Assembly: GCF_001458435.1 (NCBI RefSeq) | Contig: NZ_CYSF01000007.1 | Span: forward strand, 186,001 to 250,000 | DNA length: 64,000 nucleotides | DNA from: Thalassovita mediterranea | Lineage (GTDB): Bacteria; Pseudomonadota; Alphaproteobacteria; Rhodobacterales; Rhodobacteraceae | Direction: 5' to 3' | Shown here: positions 19,800-28,752 of the stretch, piece by piece | Numbering within the stretch: the first letter of the stretch is position 1 | Layout: the number at the start of each line of letters is the position of its first letter | Notes under the pieces: model-generated | What the model was told of the DNA's origin: nothing | The model's input: the letters and a program-made list of their open reading frames with translations, nothing else | Databases searched by the model: none | Program-made: the position numbers and the translations under genes

Positions 19800-20703
19800 G
19801 AACAATATTACCCTCCGCCAGCTCCGCTATTTTGAGGCCGTCGCGCGCCTATCTCATTTCGGTCAGGCTGCTGAGGCATGCGCCGTGTCGCAGCCTGCTT
19901 TGTCTGTTCAGATCAAAGAGTTGGAGGAAACGATCGGTGCCAAACTGTTTGAGCGTGGTGCCCGTCAGGTGCGCTTGACTCGCATGGGCGAAGAGTTCGC
20001 AGGTCGGGTGCAACATATCCTGCGATCAGTGGATGAGTTGGGGGATTTGGCGCGGGCGGGCCGAGATCGTTTGGTGGGGCGTCTTCGAATCGGGGTGATC
20101 CCGACAATCGCCCCCTATCTATTGCCAAGCGTTGTGGAGGTGTTGGCGCGCGATCATCCTGATATCGATCTGCGTTTACGGGAAACCATCACCCCACGCC
20201 TGATCGACGAACTGAAAGAGGGGTCACTAGATATTGCAATCGTGGCGTTGCCCATTTCAGAACCCGCATTCAAAGAAGTGCCGTTGTTTGAAGAGGAATT
20301 TGTCCTGGTGCGCCCGCAACGTGATGCCGACCAGCCGGTGCCGGGGCCTGACCGCCTACGCGAAATGCGGCTGTTGTTGTTGGAAGAAGGGCATTGCTTT
20401 CGCGATCAGGCGCTATCGTTCTGCGCGATCAATCGCAGTGCGCCGCGTGAATTGTTGGACGGCAGTTCTTTGTCGACATTGGTACAGATGGTCGGCGCAG
20501 GTATTGGTGTGACGTTGATACCGGATATGGCGGTTGCGGTCGAAACGCGGTCTGCCAATGTGGCGGTCGCTCATTTCCCAGATCCAGCGCCGAAGCGGCA
20601 GATCGGGATGGTCTGGCGCAAATCCAACCCGTTGACCAAAGAATTGGAACAGGTGGCCGCCGCAGTTCAACGCGCTGCGACGGCATTGGGGCTTGGGGTG
20701 TGA
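19798..20703 (+). CDS. oxyR: LysR-family peroxide sensor OxyR
   Basis: 301-residue LysR regulator. The HTH is in LRQLRYFEAVARLSHFGQAA with SQPALSVQIKELE; the sensor domain spans about 90-295. C200 and C209 in LEEGHCFRDQALSFC match the C199/C208 redox pair of E. coli OxyR, including the flanking His and Arg, so peroxide sensing by disulfide formation is likely. It starts at ATG 19798, 155 bases from divergent katG, its expected target. Confidence 0.95.
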
Positions 20704-20708
20704 CGGGG

Positions 20709-21752
20709 TCAGCCCGCGCGCTGTAGCATGCCGAACAGGTCGCGTGGATCGTCGGGATCCGCGAGCATATCCAGCATGTCGAAGAATTCGGTTCCTTTGA
20801 CCTTTTCCGCGATGTAGCGCAGGGCGCTGAAGTCTTCGATGGCGAAGCCGACGCTGTCAAACAGGGTGATCTGACGTGGGTCGCGGCGACCTTCGGCTTG
20901 GCCCCGCATCACCTGCCAAAGCTCGGTCACTGGATGGTCTGCGTCGAGGGCTTGAATTTCGCCTTCGATGCGGGTTTGCGGTGGGTATTCCACAAAGATG
21001 TCTGACCGCAGCAGGATATCGCGGTGCAGTTCTGTTTTGCCGGGGCAATCGCCACCGATGGCGTTGATGTGGACGCCAGCGCCAACCATGTTGTCGGTCA
21101 GGATGGTGGCATATTGTTTGTCTGCGGTGCAGGTGGTGATCACCTCGGCACCTTCAATCGCCTCTTCGCCGGTTTTGCAGGCCACGACGGTCAGGCCTGT
21201 GCCAGCAAGATTGCGTGCGGCTTTGGCGGTTGCGGCAGGGTCGATGTCATAAAGGCGCACGGTGGTGATGCCGCAGATCGCCTTGAACGCCAGCGCCTGA
21301 AATTCGCACTGTGCGCCGTTTCCGATCATCGCCATGGTCTTGGCACCCTTGGGGGCCAAATACTTTGCTACCAATGCTGAGGTCGCGGCGGTGCGCAGCG
21401 CGGTTAGCACGGTCATTTCCGACAGCAGGATCGGGTAGCCGTTGGCGACCGACGATAGCACACCAAAGGCGGTGACGGTCTGATAGCCCTCTTTCATGTT
21501 CTTGGGGTGGCCGTTTACGTATTTGAAGCCGTAGTTTTCAGCATCGGCAGTCGGCATCAATTCGATCACGCCGTCGGTCGAGTGGCTGGCCACCCGCGGG
21601 GTTTTGTCAAATTCGGGCCAGCGTTTGAAATCGGCCTCGATATAGCTGGCCAATTCACGCAGCACGGTTTCCGCGCCCATCGCGTTCACAAGCCGCATCA
21701 TGTTTTCAACGGATACAAATGGCACAAGGGCCTTGTCAGAGGGAGGTGTCAT
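20709..21752 (-). CDS. Ornithine cyclodeaminase
   Basis: Converts L-ornithine to L-proline and ammonia using bound NAD+ (mu-crystallin/OCD family). 347 residues from ATG 21752, behind AGGAG with eight bases spacing; an in-frame GTG at 21761 is possible. Visible are YGFKYVNGHPKN, ALRTAATSALVAKYLAP, the dinucleotide fold MAMIGNGAQCEFQALAF, and the catalytic-region NAIGGDCPGKTELH with its Asp. It lies 25 bases after the arginase gene on the same strand, forming an arginine-to-proline route. Confidence 0.95.
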   Translation of the reverse strand: MTPPSDKALVPFVSVENMMRLVNAMGAETVLRELASYIEADFKRWPEFDKTPRVASHSTDGVIELMPTADAENYGFKYVNGHPKNMKEGYQTVTAFGVLSSVANGYPILLSEMTVLTALRTAATSALVAKYLAPKGAKTMAMIGNGAQCEFQALAFKAICGITTVRLYDIDPAATAKAARNLAGTGLTVVACKTGEEAIEGAEVITTCTADKQYATILTDNMVGAGVHINAIGGDCPGKTELHRDILLRSDIFVEYPPQTRIEGEIQALDADHPVTELWQVMRGQAEGRRDPRQITLFDSVGFAIEDFSALRYIAEKVKGTEFFDMLDMLADPDDPRDLFGMLQRAG

Positions 21753-21777
21753 GTCTTGCACTCCTAATATTGAGGGC

Positions 21778-22722
21778 TCAGGCGTAGCTGCGGGTCATGC
21801 GATCCAGCACGCTGCGGCCAAACAGGCTGGCGGTTAGATCGGTCATTAGTTTGGCGGTGCGGCCGCGTTCATCCAGAAAGGGGTTCAGTTCCACCAGATC
21901 GAGGGACGTCACCAAATCGCTGTCATGCAGCATTTCCATGATCAGGTGCGCTTCGCGGAATGTGGCGCCACCGGGGACTGTTGTGCCAACTGCAGGCGCG
22001 ATGGACGGGTCGAGGAAATCAACATCTAGGCTAACGTGTAGCATTCCATTGGCGGCCTGCACCCGATCAAGAAAGGCGCTGAGGGGGCGTACAATGCCAT
22101 GTTCGTCGATTGCGCGCATGTCGTGGACGGTCAGCCCCAGATCGTTGATCCGCTGGCGTTCTGCGGGATCAACAGACCGGATGCCCATCATGCAGATATT
22201 GCGCGGATCTACCGGTGCGCTCAGGGGCGGGAACTGATCAAACCCTGGTTGGCCAGTGTAGTAGGCCACCGGTGTGCCGTGCAAGTTGCCGGACGTTGTG
22301 CTGTCCAGAGTGTGCAGATCAGGGTGCGCGTCCAACCACAGAATGAACAGGGGTCGACCTTGCTCTGCGGCATGTTTTGCAACGCCACTGACTGTGCCTG
22401 CGGCCATTGAATGGTCGCCACCAATGAAAATCGGTCGATCACAGGTGCGCGCTGCGTCATATGCGGCCGCCGCCAGTAGGCGGGTCCATTCGATCATCTC
22501 GGCCAGATTTTTCAATGCCGGGTTCGCGTGCGCTACAGGTTTAATCTGGGGAAGCGTCACGTCACCAAGATCTTCGACGTGCCAGCCAAGTTCTGTCAGA
22601 ACGTCGGGCAGGCCGGCCGTACGAAAAGCGGCAGGTCCCATAAGGCAGCCGGGTTGGGCGGCGCCGGTTTGAACCGGGGCGCCGATAATCTGGCATCGGG
22701 GGGCAGTATCGCGCGGGGTCAT
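21778..22722 (-). CDS. rocF: Arginase
   Basis: Hydrolyses L-arginine to ornithine and urea with a binuclear manganese centre. 314 residues, a normal length. Metal ligands lie in IFIGGDHSMAAG, LWLDAHPDLHTL and SLDVDFLDPSIAPAVGT; PGGATFREAHL follows. It is first in the arginase-ornithine cyclodeaminase operon. A divergent Lrp-type regulator 162 bases away probably controls it, as is usual for alphaproteobacterial arginine catabolism. Confidence 0.96.
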   Translation of the reverse strand: MTPRDTAPRCQIIGAPVQTGAAQPGCLMGPAAFRTAGLPDVLTELGWHVEDLGDVTLPQIKPVAHANPALKNLAEMIEWTRLLAAAAYDAARTCDRPIFIGGDHSMAAGTVSGVAKHAAEQGRPLFILWLDAHPDLHTLDSTTSGNLHGTPVAYYTGQPGFDQFPPLSAPVDPRNICMMGIRSVDPAERQRINDLGLTVHDMRAIDEHGIVRPLSAFLDRVQAANGMLHVSLDVDFLDPSIAPAVGTTVPGGATFREAHLIMEMLHDSDLVTSLDLVELNPFLDERGRTAKLMTDLTASLFGRSVLDRMTRSYA

Positions 22723-22802
22723 TGTCTATCCTGTGCAAAGTGGTCCTTTAGGGTGCGGGGTTAATCCTGCTAGGTCACCTGCAAAAATGATCAAATTGAC
22801 CA

Positions 22803-22824
22803 AATGACTTTTCTAATTGTCATT
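22803..22824. promoter_or_regulatory. Inverted repeat between arginase and the Lrp-type gene
   Basis: AATGAC at 22803-22808 and its exact complement GTCATT at 22819-22824 are separated by 10 AT-rich bases. It lies midway in the divergent region, preceded by a GATCAAATTGACC stretch. It is a candidate operator for the adjacent regulator. Confidence 0.4.
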
Positions 22825-22884
22825 CTTTTCGGCGTTTTGATAAGGTCAAGCCTTCACCTTGATGAGTTTGACAGGAGTTTGACG

Positions 22885-23313
22885 ATGAGCGCGCTTTCCA
22901 GAACCGATCGAAAATTGATTGCGGCCCTGCGTGACAATGCGCGGGCTTCGGTGACTGAACTGGCACATATCGCCGGGGTGTCGCGCACCACTGTGAAGAC
23001 CCGGCTTGATGCGCTGGTGGCTGAGGGACGGATCACCCGTTTTACCATCGAAACCGACAGCGATCATCATGAACAGGTGCGTGCGATTACCATGGTTGAA
23101 TTGCAGGGGTCTATGTCACGCACAGTGATCCGTACCCTGCGGGCGATCCCTGAGGTGACGATGATTTATTCCACGAATGGTGCTTGGGATCTGGTGGTCG
23201 AAATTCGGGCGGAAACTCTGCCGCAATTCGATCGCGTGCTGCGCGACATCCGAGAGGTCAAGGGCGTGACCAATTCCGAATCGAGTTTGCTTTTGTCCAA
23301 CGTAACCGTCTGA
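22885..23313 (+). CDS. Lrp/AsnC-family regulator, likely of arginine catabolism
   Basis: 142 residues from ATG 22885 (MSALSRTDRKLIAALRDN) behind ACAGGAG; a longer frame to 22804 is unlikely. The winged HTH covers 1-60 with VTELAHIAGVSRTTVKTRLD. The RAM ligand domain runs from about 70, with TMVELQGSMSRTVIRTLRAI and YSTNGAWDLVVEIRAE. The position divergent to arginase and ornithine cyclodeaminase suggests it senses arginine or ornithine and activates them; this part is inference from context. Confidence 0.9.
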   Translation: MSALSRTDRKLIAALRDNARASVTELAHIAGVSRTTVKTRLDALVAEGRITRFTIETDSDHHEQVRAITMVELQGSMSRTVIRTLRAIPEVTMIYSTNGAWDLVVEIRAETLPQFDRVLRDIREVKGVTNSESSLLLSNVTV

Positions 23314-23523
23314 TCATGGCCCAAGCAGCCCCGCCCATATGCGGCAATTGCCTCTTTTTTAGGCCAGTGCCTGTTCGTTGCACGGCCTAAGTGGTCAGGC
23401 AACATGTGCATAAGGGCAACGCCTCTGCTCTCTTATGGGTAAACTTGCGAATTTCGCTGGTTCCCTCGCAAGGGGTCGTCTAATCAACAGATAACGCTGG
23501 GGGGCGTAAGGAAAGGTGATCGG

Positions 23524-24441
23524 ATGATCCGCGCTATTGGTCTTGTTGCCCTCGGGGTGTCGCTTGTTGCCAGCCAGTCTGTGGCTGAGGGCATGCAGCG
23601 TATCGGCTATGGCCGCATGATCCAGAACGACTTTATCGGTGACACGCAGGATCGTTGGCGGACTGGGTCTGTTGCGTCCAGCCGTGTCTGGGGACGTTCC
23701 GCATGGGGGGGCGCTTTGCCGTCCAATCCCGGTGATGTCCTGGAATTCCGTATCAACGCTGAAATCATTGCTCCGGATAATCTGGAAACACCGGCGGCCG
23801 GTGATCGTCCTTATGCGGGCAGCCTGTCGTTTGGTTTGCACACCCACTACGAACGCAGCGCAATTGAATATTCGCTGGGTCTCGACATGGTGCTGACTGG
23901 TGACAACACGTTGCTTGATCAGTTTCAGGGGGCTTTCCACGATCTGCTGGGGGTGCAGAAAGCATCAGATGCTGTTTTGGATGCGCAGATTGACAACGCT
24001 GTCCATCCGACTGCGGTGCTGGAAATGGGGCATAGCGTGCAATTGGGCGACGGTATATCGATCCGCCCGTTTGTCGAAGCGCGTGCTGGCGTGGAAACCA
24101 TGCTGCGCGCAGGTGCTGATCTGACCATTGGTGGCGTCGGGCGCGGTGAACTCTTGGTGCGTGATCCGGTCAGTGGTCAGCGCTATCGTACCGTTCAGAA
24201 CAAGGTGCCGGGTTATAGCGTTGTCTTGGGCGGCGACATTGCCCGCGTTCACGATTCGGCTTATCTGCCCGAATCGTCCGGTGTGACGCACACTGATACC
24301 CGTAGTCGCCTACGGGCGGGTCTGCATTGGCAGGGTGAAAAGAGCAGCGTGTTCTATGGTGTCAGCTGGTTGGGCGAAGAATTCGAAGGCCAGCAAGAAG
24401 GACAGGTTGTGGGCTCTTTGCGGTTGAACCTAGATTTCTAA
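23524..24441 (+). CDS. LpxR-like outer-membrane lipid A deacylase family protein
   Basis: 305 residues with a signal peptide (cleavage after SQSVAEG region, about 22). It is rich in alternating aromatic and polar strands expected of a 12-stranded barrel. The LpxR/DUF2219 pattern is seen in MIQNDFIGDTQDRWRTGSV and GDRPYAGSLSFGLHTHYE, followed by H in FHDLLG. Family members remove the 3'-acyloxyacyl chain of lipid A. Activity here is inferred from family only. The start ATG has the strong site AAGGAAAGG. No neighbour is linked to lipid A. Confidence 0.8.
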   Translation: MIRAIGLVALGVSLVASQSVAEGMQRIGYGRMIQNDFIGDTQDRWRTGSVASSRVWGRSAWGGALPSNPGDVLEFRINAEIIAPDNLETPAAGDRPYAGSLSFGLHTHYERSAIEYSLGLDMVLTGDNTLLDQFQGAFHDLLGVQKASDAVLDAQIDNAVHPTAVLEMGHSVQLGDGISIRPFVEARAGVETMLRAGADLTIGGVGRGELLVRDPVSGQRYRTVQNKVPGYSVVLGGDIARVHDSAYLPESSGVTHTDTRSRLRAGLHWQGEKSSVFYGVSWLGEEFEGQQEGQVVGSLRLNLDF

Positions 24442-24642
24442 GCGTTTTACGCAAAATCTGCTCGTTTGATAGGCGCGTTGCTCAGGGGGTGCGCGCCTTA
24501 CGTGTATCGTGTTGCAGGTCGGCCAGAATACCTCCGAAATGATGTGTCAAAATACCGACGGGGCTAGGCGTTTTGACAATTTTCTGCTATCTCTAGTGAA
24601 ACAAACAAAAAAACAAAAATACCTAGTAGGCAGGACACGAGC

Positions 24643-25707
24643 ATGGGGACGGGCTTTTACGGCACGTTCGTCATTTCCTGGTCACAGACGCAAGTAGACG
24701 GCATTCCTGCCGCACCCTTGTATGCATTGGACGTTGGGGCCTCTTGGTCCTGGAGCGGGGATGCGGTGCGGGTTGATGGCCCTCAGGAGCTGTTGCGTTT
24801 GGGGCAGGCTGATGGCGAGGCGAATCTCCGCAAGAGTGCGGCACGTATGGTGCGGCGACTCGTTGGTGCGGCGCGGCAAAAACGGACAGACCTCGATCGG
24901 ATCGAGGTTGACGAAACTTTGACAGACAGCAGCATCGTGGTGACAGACGGCACCGCGACTTACACGCTCACTGTGATCGAAGTGGGGCAGGGCGCGCAGC
25001 CGTTGTTGATGTTCCTCGGCAATCTGCCGCCCAAGGGGCGTGAGTTGTGGGTGGTGCATCACACGCTTGATGCGATGCAGGACAATCACATCACTGACAG
25101 CAGCGGTGGGGTTATTTGCTTTACCCCCGGTACGCGGATCGAAACGCCGCAAGGCGCCCGTCTGGTGCAGGAACTGCGCGAAGGTGACAAGGTGCAGACC
25201 AAGGATAACGGCACACAGGAAATCCTGTGGATCGGATCGCGTCGTATGACGGGCGCGCGTCTATTTGCAATGCCGAAGCTGCGCCCGATCCGTATCAATG
25301 CCGGTGCGCTAGGCGTGCATCGTCCTGATCAGGAACTGCTGGTGTCACCCAGCCATCGCATGTTGGTGCGTGGTGCTGTGGCGCGGGCCCTGTTCAATAC
25401 GCCTGAAGTGTTGGTCGCCGCCAGCGATCTGGTGGACAACAAACAGGTGCGCATAGACACGCAGGTGCGTGAAGTGACCTATATCCACTTGCTGCTGTCA
25501 GATCATCAGATCCTCTGGGCCAATGGTGTGGAAACCGAAAGCTTCCATCCCTCCAGCGCGGCGCTGTCGACGTTGGATGACACTGACCGGATGCGTCTGT
25601 TGGCGCAGTACCCTGAAATTGAGGCCGATCCGCAGAGTTATGGGGGCTATGCCCGCCGCAATCTGTCAAAATCCGAGGCCGCGATTCTGATGCACGAAGC
25701 GGCCTGA
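24643..25707 (+). CDS. Hint-domain protein
   Basis: 354 residues. The N-terminal 160 residues show no family I know. A Hedgehog/intein-type Hint domain (Hint_2 class) spans about 163-305: it opens CFTPGTRIETPQGARLVQEL, continues LREGDKVQT, and has LLVSPSHRMLVRG with the conserved His. No C-terminal intein Asn-Cys end is seen. This class is common in Rhodobacteraceae, where the self-processing partner is usually unclear. It starts with ATG 24643 and has no signal peptide. It sits alone, just upstream of the rpsD promoter. Confidence 0.85.
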   Translation: MGTGFYGTFVISWSQTQVDGIPAAPLYALDVGASWSWSGDAVRVDGPQELLRLGQADGEANLRKSAARMVRRLVGAARQKRTDLDRIEVDETLTDSSIVVTDGTATYTLTVIEVGQGAQPLLMFLGNLPPKGRELWVVHHTLDAMQDNHITDSSGGVICFTPGTRIETPQGARLVQELREGDKVQTKDNGTQEILWIGSRRMTGARLFAMPKLRPIRINAGALGVHRPDQELLVSPSHRMLVRGAVARALFNTPEVLVAASDLVDNKQVRIDTQVREVTYIHLLLSDHQILWANGVETESFHPSSAALSTLDDTDRMRLLAQYPEIEADPQSYGGYARRNLSKSEAAILMHEAA

Positions 25708-25782
25708 TAGGGCCGTTTCGATAAAACTGTGCTGAGCCGGTGAAAAACGTCAGTTTTACAGGCGTTTTCCGCCCTCAGCGCG

Positions 25783-25810
25783 TTGACTCTGCCAAACATC
25801 ACAGTATAAG
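25783..25810 (+). promoter_or_regulatory. Promoter of rpsD
   Basis: TTGACT at 25783-25788, 16 bases, TATAAG at 25805-25810. Among the best sigma-70-like matches in the window. Transcription from about 25817 would leave a leader of about 110 bases. Confidence 0.7.
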
Positions 25811-25834
25811 CGCCACTTCATTGGTGTTGGTGGC

Positions 25835-25904
25835 CCCCGCAAGGGGATTCCTGTCATGTCGCAAGACAAGAGGACAACGCCCTTCATAGCTGCCCCCGGG
25901 CAGC
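25835..25904 (+). promoter_or_regulatory. Structured leader of rpsD
   Basis: Two hairpins: CCCC-GCAA-GGGG (25835-25846) and GCTGCCC/GGGCAGC (25889-25904), the second ending just before the Shine-Dalgarno AAGGAG. S4 often represses its own translation, so a regulatory role is possible. Confidence 0.35.
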
Positions 25905-25925
25905 GCCCTAAGAAGGAGATCAGCC

Positions 25926-26546
25926 GTGACTAAACGTACGTCTGCCAAGTATAAAATTGACCGCCGCATGGGCGAAAACATCTGGGGTCGCCCCAAGTCG
26001 CCGGTAAACCGTCGTGAATACGGCCCCGGCCAGCACGGCCAGCGCCGCAAGGGCAAACTGTCCGACTTCGGTATCCAGCTGCGCGCCAAGCAGAAGCTGA
26101 AAGGCTACTACGGCGACCTGACCGAAAAACAGTTCCGTCGCATCTACGGCGAAGCCGAGCGTGTAAAAGGCGATACCGGTGAAAACCTGATCGGTCTGCT
26201 GGAGCGTCGTCTGGACGCCGTTGTATACCGCGCCAAATTCGTTCCGACCGTGTTTGCCGCACGTCAGTTCGTAAACCACGGCCACGTTCTGGTGAACGGC
26301 AAGCGCGTGAACATCCCCTCCTACCGCGTCAAAGAAGGCGACGTGATCGAGGTTCGTGATCGTTCCAAGCAAATGGTTGCTCTGCTGGAAGCTGTTGCTC
26401 TGCCCGAGCGTGATGTTCCTGACTACATCGAAGCAGACCACTCGAAAATGACCGCAACCTTCGTACGCACCCCCGGCCTGTCCGACGTGCCGTACCCGGT
26501 TGTTATGGAACCGAACTTGGTGGTTGAATTCTACGCGAAGAACTAA
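25926..26546 (+). CDS. rpsD: 30S ribosomal protein S4
   Basis: Primary 16S rRNA-binding protein that nucleates the 5' domain of the small subunit. 206 residues, normal for S4. It begins at GTG 25926 ([20 protein letters not shown]) behind AAGGAG. The S4 core with [15 protein letters not shown] and [16 protein letters not shown] is followed by the RNA-binding S4 domain [20 protein letters not shown]. It stands outside the main ribosomal operons with its own promoter and terminator. Confidence 0.99.
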   Translation: MTKRTSAKYKIDRRMGENIWGRPKSPVNRREYGPGQHGQRRKGKLSDFGIQLRAKQKLKGYYGDLTEKQFRRIYGEAERVKGDTGENLIGLLERRLDAVVYRAKFVPTVFAARQFVNHGHVLVNGKRVNIPSYRVKEGDVIEVRDRSKQMVALLEAVALPERDVPDYIEADHSKMTATFVRTPGLSDVPYPVVMEPNLVVEFYAKN

Positions 26547-26576
26547 TCTTCGCCGCACCACTTCGGAAGTTTTTGG

Positions 26577-26606
26577 AAAACCCGCCCATTGTGGCGGGTT
26601 TTTCTT
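26577..26606 (+). terminator. Rho-independent terminator after rpsD
   Basis: AAAACCCGCC pairs with GGCGGGTTTT across CATTGT, followed by more T residues. Confidence 0.9.
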
Positions 26607-26690
26607 TTGCCCTGATGCGGGAAAGGGGGCGCTGCCCCGTTGGCCTACGGCCAATTCACCCGGGATATTTTCGGAACAGAGAAAGTGTGG

Positions 26691-27140
26691 TCAGAGCGGT
26701 AAGGGGCGGCCTTCGGCGATGGCCTCCATGGCGAAGTAGGAAGTGACAGAGTCCAGATCGACACCTTCGATCAGGCGACGATAAACAGCGTCGTAGCTGG
26801 CCATATCCTCGGTCACCACTTTCAACTGATAGTCATAATCGCCACTGATCCGGTGGAAATCGACGACTTCCGGGATGGTCAGCACATGGCGGCGAAACTC
26901 ATCCAGCCATTTGGCCGAATGGTGTCGCGTACGCAGCAGTACAAAGACAACCAGATCCAGCCCTAGTTTCTGCCGGTCAATCCGCGCGGTGGATCCTTGT
27001 AGTACTCCGTTGTCACTCAGTGCCTTTAGGCGTCGCCAACAGGCGTTCTGGGACAGGCCGACGCGGTCAGCCAATTCGCGTTGCGACAGCGATCCGTCCT
27101 TTTGCAGTGCGGCAAGGAGTTGTTTGTCAATTTGATCCAT
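26691..27140 (-). CDS. Lrp/AsnC-family transcriptional regulator
   Basis: 149 residues. The winged HTH is MDQIDKQLLAALQKDGSLSQ with LADRVGLSQNACWRRLKALS. The RAM domain holds FVLLRTRHHSAKWLDEFRR and ISGDYDYQLKVVTEDM. The gene is divergent from a class V aminotransferase gene 118 bases away, so that gene is its probable target. The effector is probably an amino acid but cannot be told. A TCAAT-N9-ATTGA inverted repeat in the gap may be its site. Confidence 0.92.
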   Translation of the reverse strand: MDQIDKQLLAALQKDGSLSQRELADRVGLSQNACWRRLKALSDNGVLQGSTARIDRQKLGLDLVVFVLLRTRHHSAKWLDEFRRHVLTIPEVVDFHRISGDYDYQLKVVTEDMASYDAVYRRLIEGVDLDSVTSYFAMEAIAEGRPLPL

Positions 27141-27158
27141 GATTGTCGCCTATGTGGG

Positions 27159-27177
27159 TCAATTGATAGAATATTGA
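27159..27177. promoter_or_regulatory. Inverted repeat in the Lrp/aminotransferase gap
   Basis: TCAAT (27159-27163) and ATTGA (27173-27177) flank nine AT-rich bases. The size and AT-rich centre fit an Lrp box. Confidence 0.35.
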
Positions 27178-27258
27178 TGCATAAGTCGAAAAGAAAGGGT
27201 GAAAAATCTCACGCTGCATCGTTCAGATTGGGCGGGCGAACAATAAAGGCCCTCACTC

Positions 27259-28689
27259 ATGTCTCTGTCCCATTTCCGTCAACTGATCACCGCCGCAAAA
27301 ACCGATGGCAGCCTGTTTGACAGCGTTATTGGCGAAGGGGTGAAAATCCCCGGTCTCTATGGTCCGGTTGAATTGACCTATGCAGATTATGTCGCCTCAG
27401 GGCGGGCATTGCGGCAGGTCGAGGAGTTTGTGCAGACGCAGGTTCTACCATTTTATGCCAACAGCCACACCGAAAGTTCCTTTACCGGTGCGCATATGAC
27501 TGCCCTGCGCAACGCCGCGCGCTCAGAGATCGGACGCCTGTGCGGGACTGGACCGGATCACGCAGTGGTGTTTGCCGGTTCTGGTGCGACGGCGGGTATC
27601 AACCGTCTGGTTAGCCTGTTTGGTGTCGAAAAGGCGCAGGATCCGGTGATTTTGATCGGCCCTTACGAACATCACTCCAATATTTTGCCTTGGCGCGAAA
27701 CCAAAGCACGCTTGATCGAAGTTGACGAAGCCCCAGAAGGTGGTCCCTGCATGACGCAGCTGACAGCCATTTTGCAAGAAAACAGCGATAGCGATCTGAT
27801 TATCGGCAGCTTCTCTGCCGCGTCTAACGTCACGGGGATTGTGACGGATACTGACGCAGTGACCCGCTTGTTGAAGGCGCATGGCGCACTGGCGGTCTGG
27901 GATTATGCTGGTGGCGGCCCCTATTTGCCGATTGACATGGCCGCAGGGACTGATGCGCAAAAGGACGCGGTCGTGGTCAGTCCACACAAATTCCCCGGCG
28001 GCCCCGGTGCATCCGGCGTATTGATCGTCAACCGCGCGGCTGTTGTCGCAGATCGGCCTAGCTGGCCGGGGGGTGGGACGGTGACCTATGTGTCCAGCGT
28101 CGCGCACGACTACATCAACAACCTGGAAGCCCGTGAAGAGGCAGGAACGCCCAACATCATCGGTGACATTCGCGCCGCACTTGCCTTTATGGTGAAAGAC
28201 GTGATCGGCACGGATGAAATCGCAGCCCGTGAAGCACGTTATGCCGCGATGGGGCTGGATGGGTGGCAGGATAATGAACAGATCCAACTCTTGGGGCGGC
28301 AGGTGCCGCATCGTTTGCCGATCTTTTCCTTTCTGGTGCGAGATGGGGCAGGGCAGGTTGTTAGCCCGTTGTTGATTACCATGATGCTCAGCGACATTTA
28401 TGGCGTACAGGTGCGCGGCGGCTGTTCATGCGCGGGGCCATATGGTCATAGACTGCTGGGTATCAGCGAGGAGTTATCCCACCAGATGCGCGATAGCATT
28501 CGCGCGGGCATCACAGTGCAAAAGCCGGGTTGGGTGCGGCTGAACTTCTCTTACATGATGAATGAGATAACGGTTGAACGTATCATTGCGGCGGTAAATG
28601 ACCTGACGCAGACGCTGGATCAGCACATGGCGCATTATGTGATTGATGCACAAACGGGACAGCCGACACGGGTTCAGCACGCCGCGTGA
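27259..28689 (+). CDS. Class V aminotransferase (cysteine desulfurase-like)
   Basis: 476-residue PLP enzyme of fold type I, class V. Motifs include NSHTESSFTGAHMTALRNAA, VVFAGSGATAGINRLVSL, GPYEHHSNILPWRE, and the PLP lysine in VVVSPHKFPGGPGASG. RGGCSCAGPYGHRLLGI gives a cysteine where SufS-type desulfurases carry theirs. It is about 60 residues longer than SufS. It may be a desulfurase, a kynureninase-like or another beta-lyase. No suf genes are adjacent. The divergent Lrp regulator suggests an amino-acid substrate. Confidence 0.85.
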   Translation: MSLSHFRQLITAAKTDGSLFDSVIGEGVKIPGLYGPVELTYADYVASGRALRQVEEFVQTQVLPFYANSHTESSFTGAHMTALRNAARSEIGRLCGTGPDHAVVFAGSGATAGINRLVSLFGVEKAQDPVILIGPYEHHSNILPWRETKARLIEVDEAPEGGPCMTQLTAILQENSDSDLIIGSFSAASNVTGIVTDTDAVTRLLKAHGALAVWDYAGGGPYLPIDMAAGTDAQKDAVVVSPHKFPGGPGASGVLIVNRAAVVADRPSWPGGGTVTYVSSVAHDYINNLEAREEAGTPNIIGDIRAALAFMVKDVIGTDEIAAREARYAAMGLDGWQDNEQIQLLGRQVPHRLPIFSFLVRDGAGQVVSPLLITMMLSDIYGVQVRGGCSCAGPYGHRLLGISEELSHQMRDSIRAGITVQKPGWVRLNFSYMMNEITVERIIAAVNDLTQTLDQHMAHYVIDAQTGQPTRVQHAA

Positions 28690-28752
28690 TCTTGTCGCTT
28701 TTCCTCTGCACAGGGGGCGGGTATTAGGGGGGCAGTCAAGGAGCCCTGAATA

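Noticed and set aside
23316-23390. 24-codon Cys-containing frame after the Lrp-type gene
   Set aside because: No ribosome site; it ends in a hairpin and is not distinguishable from chance.
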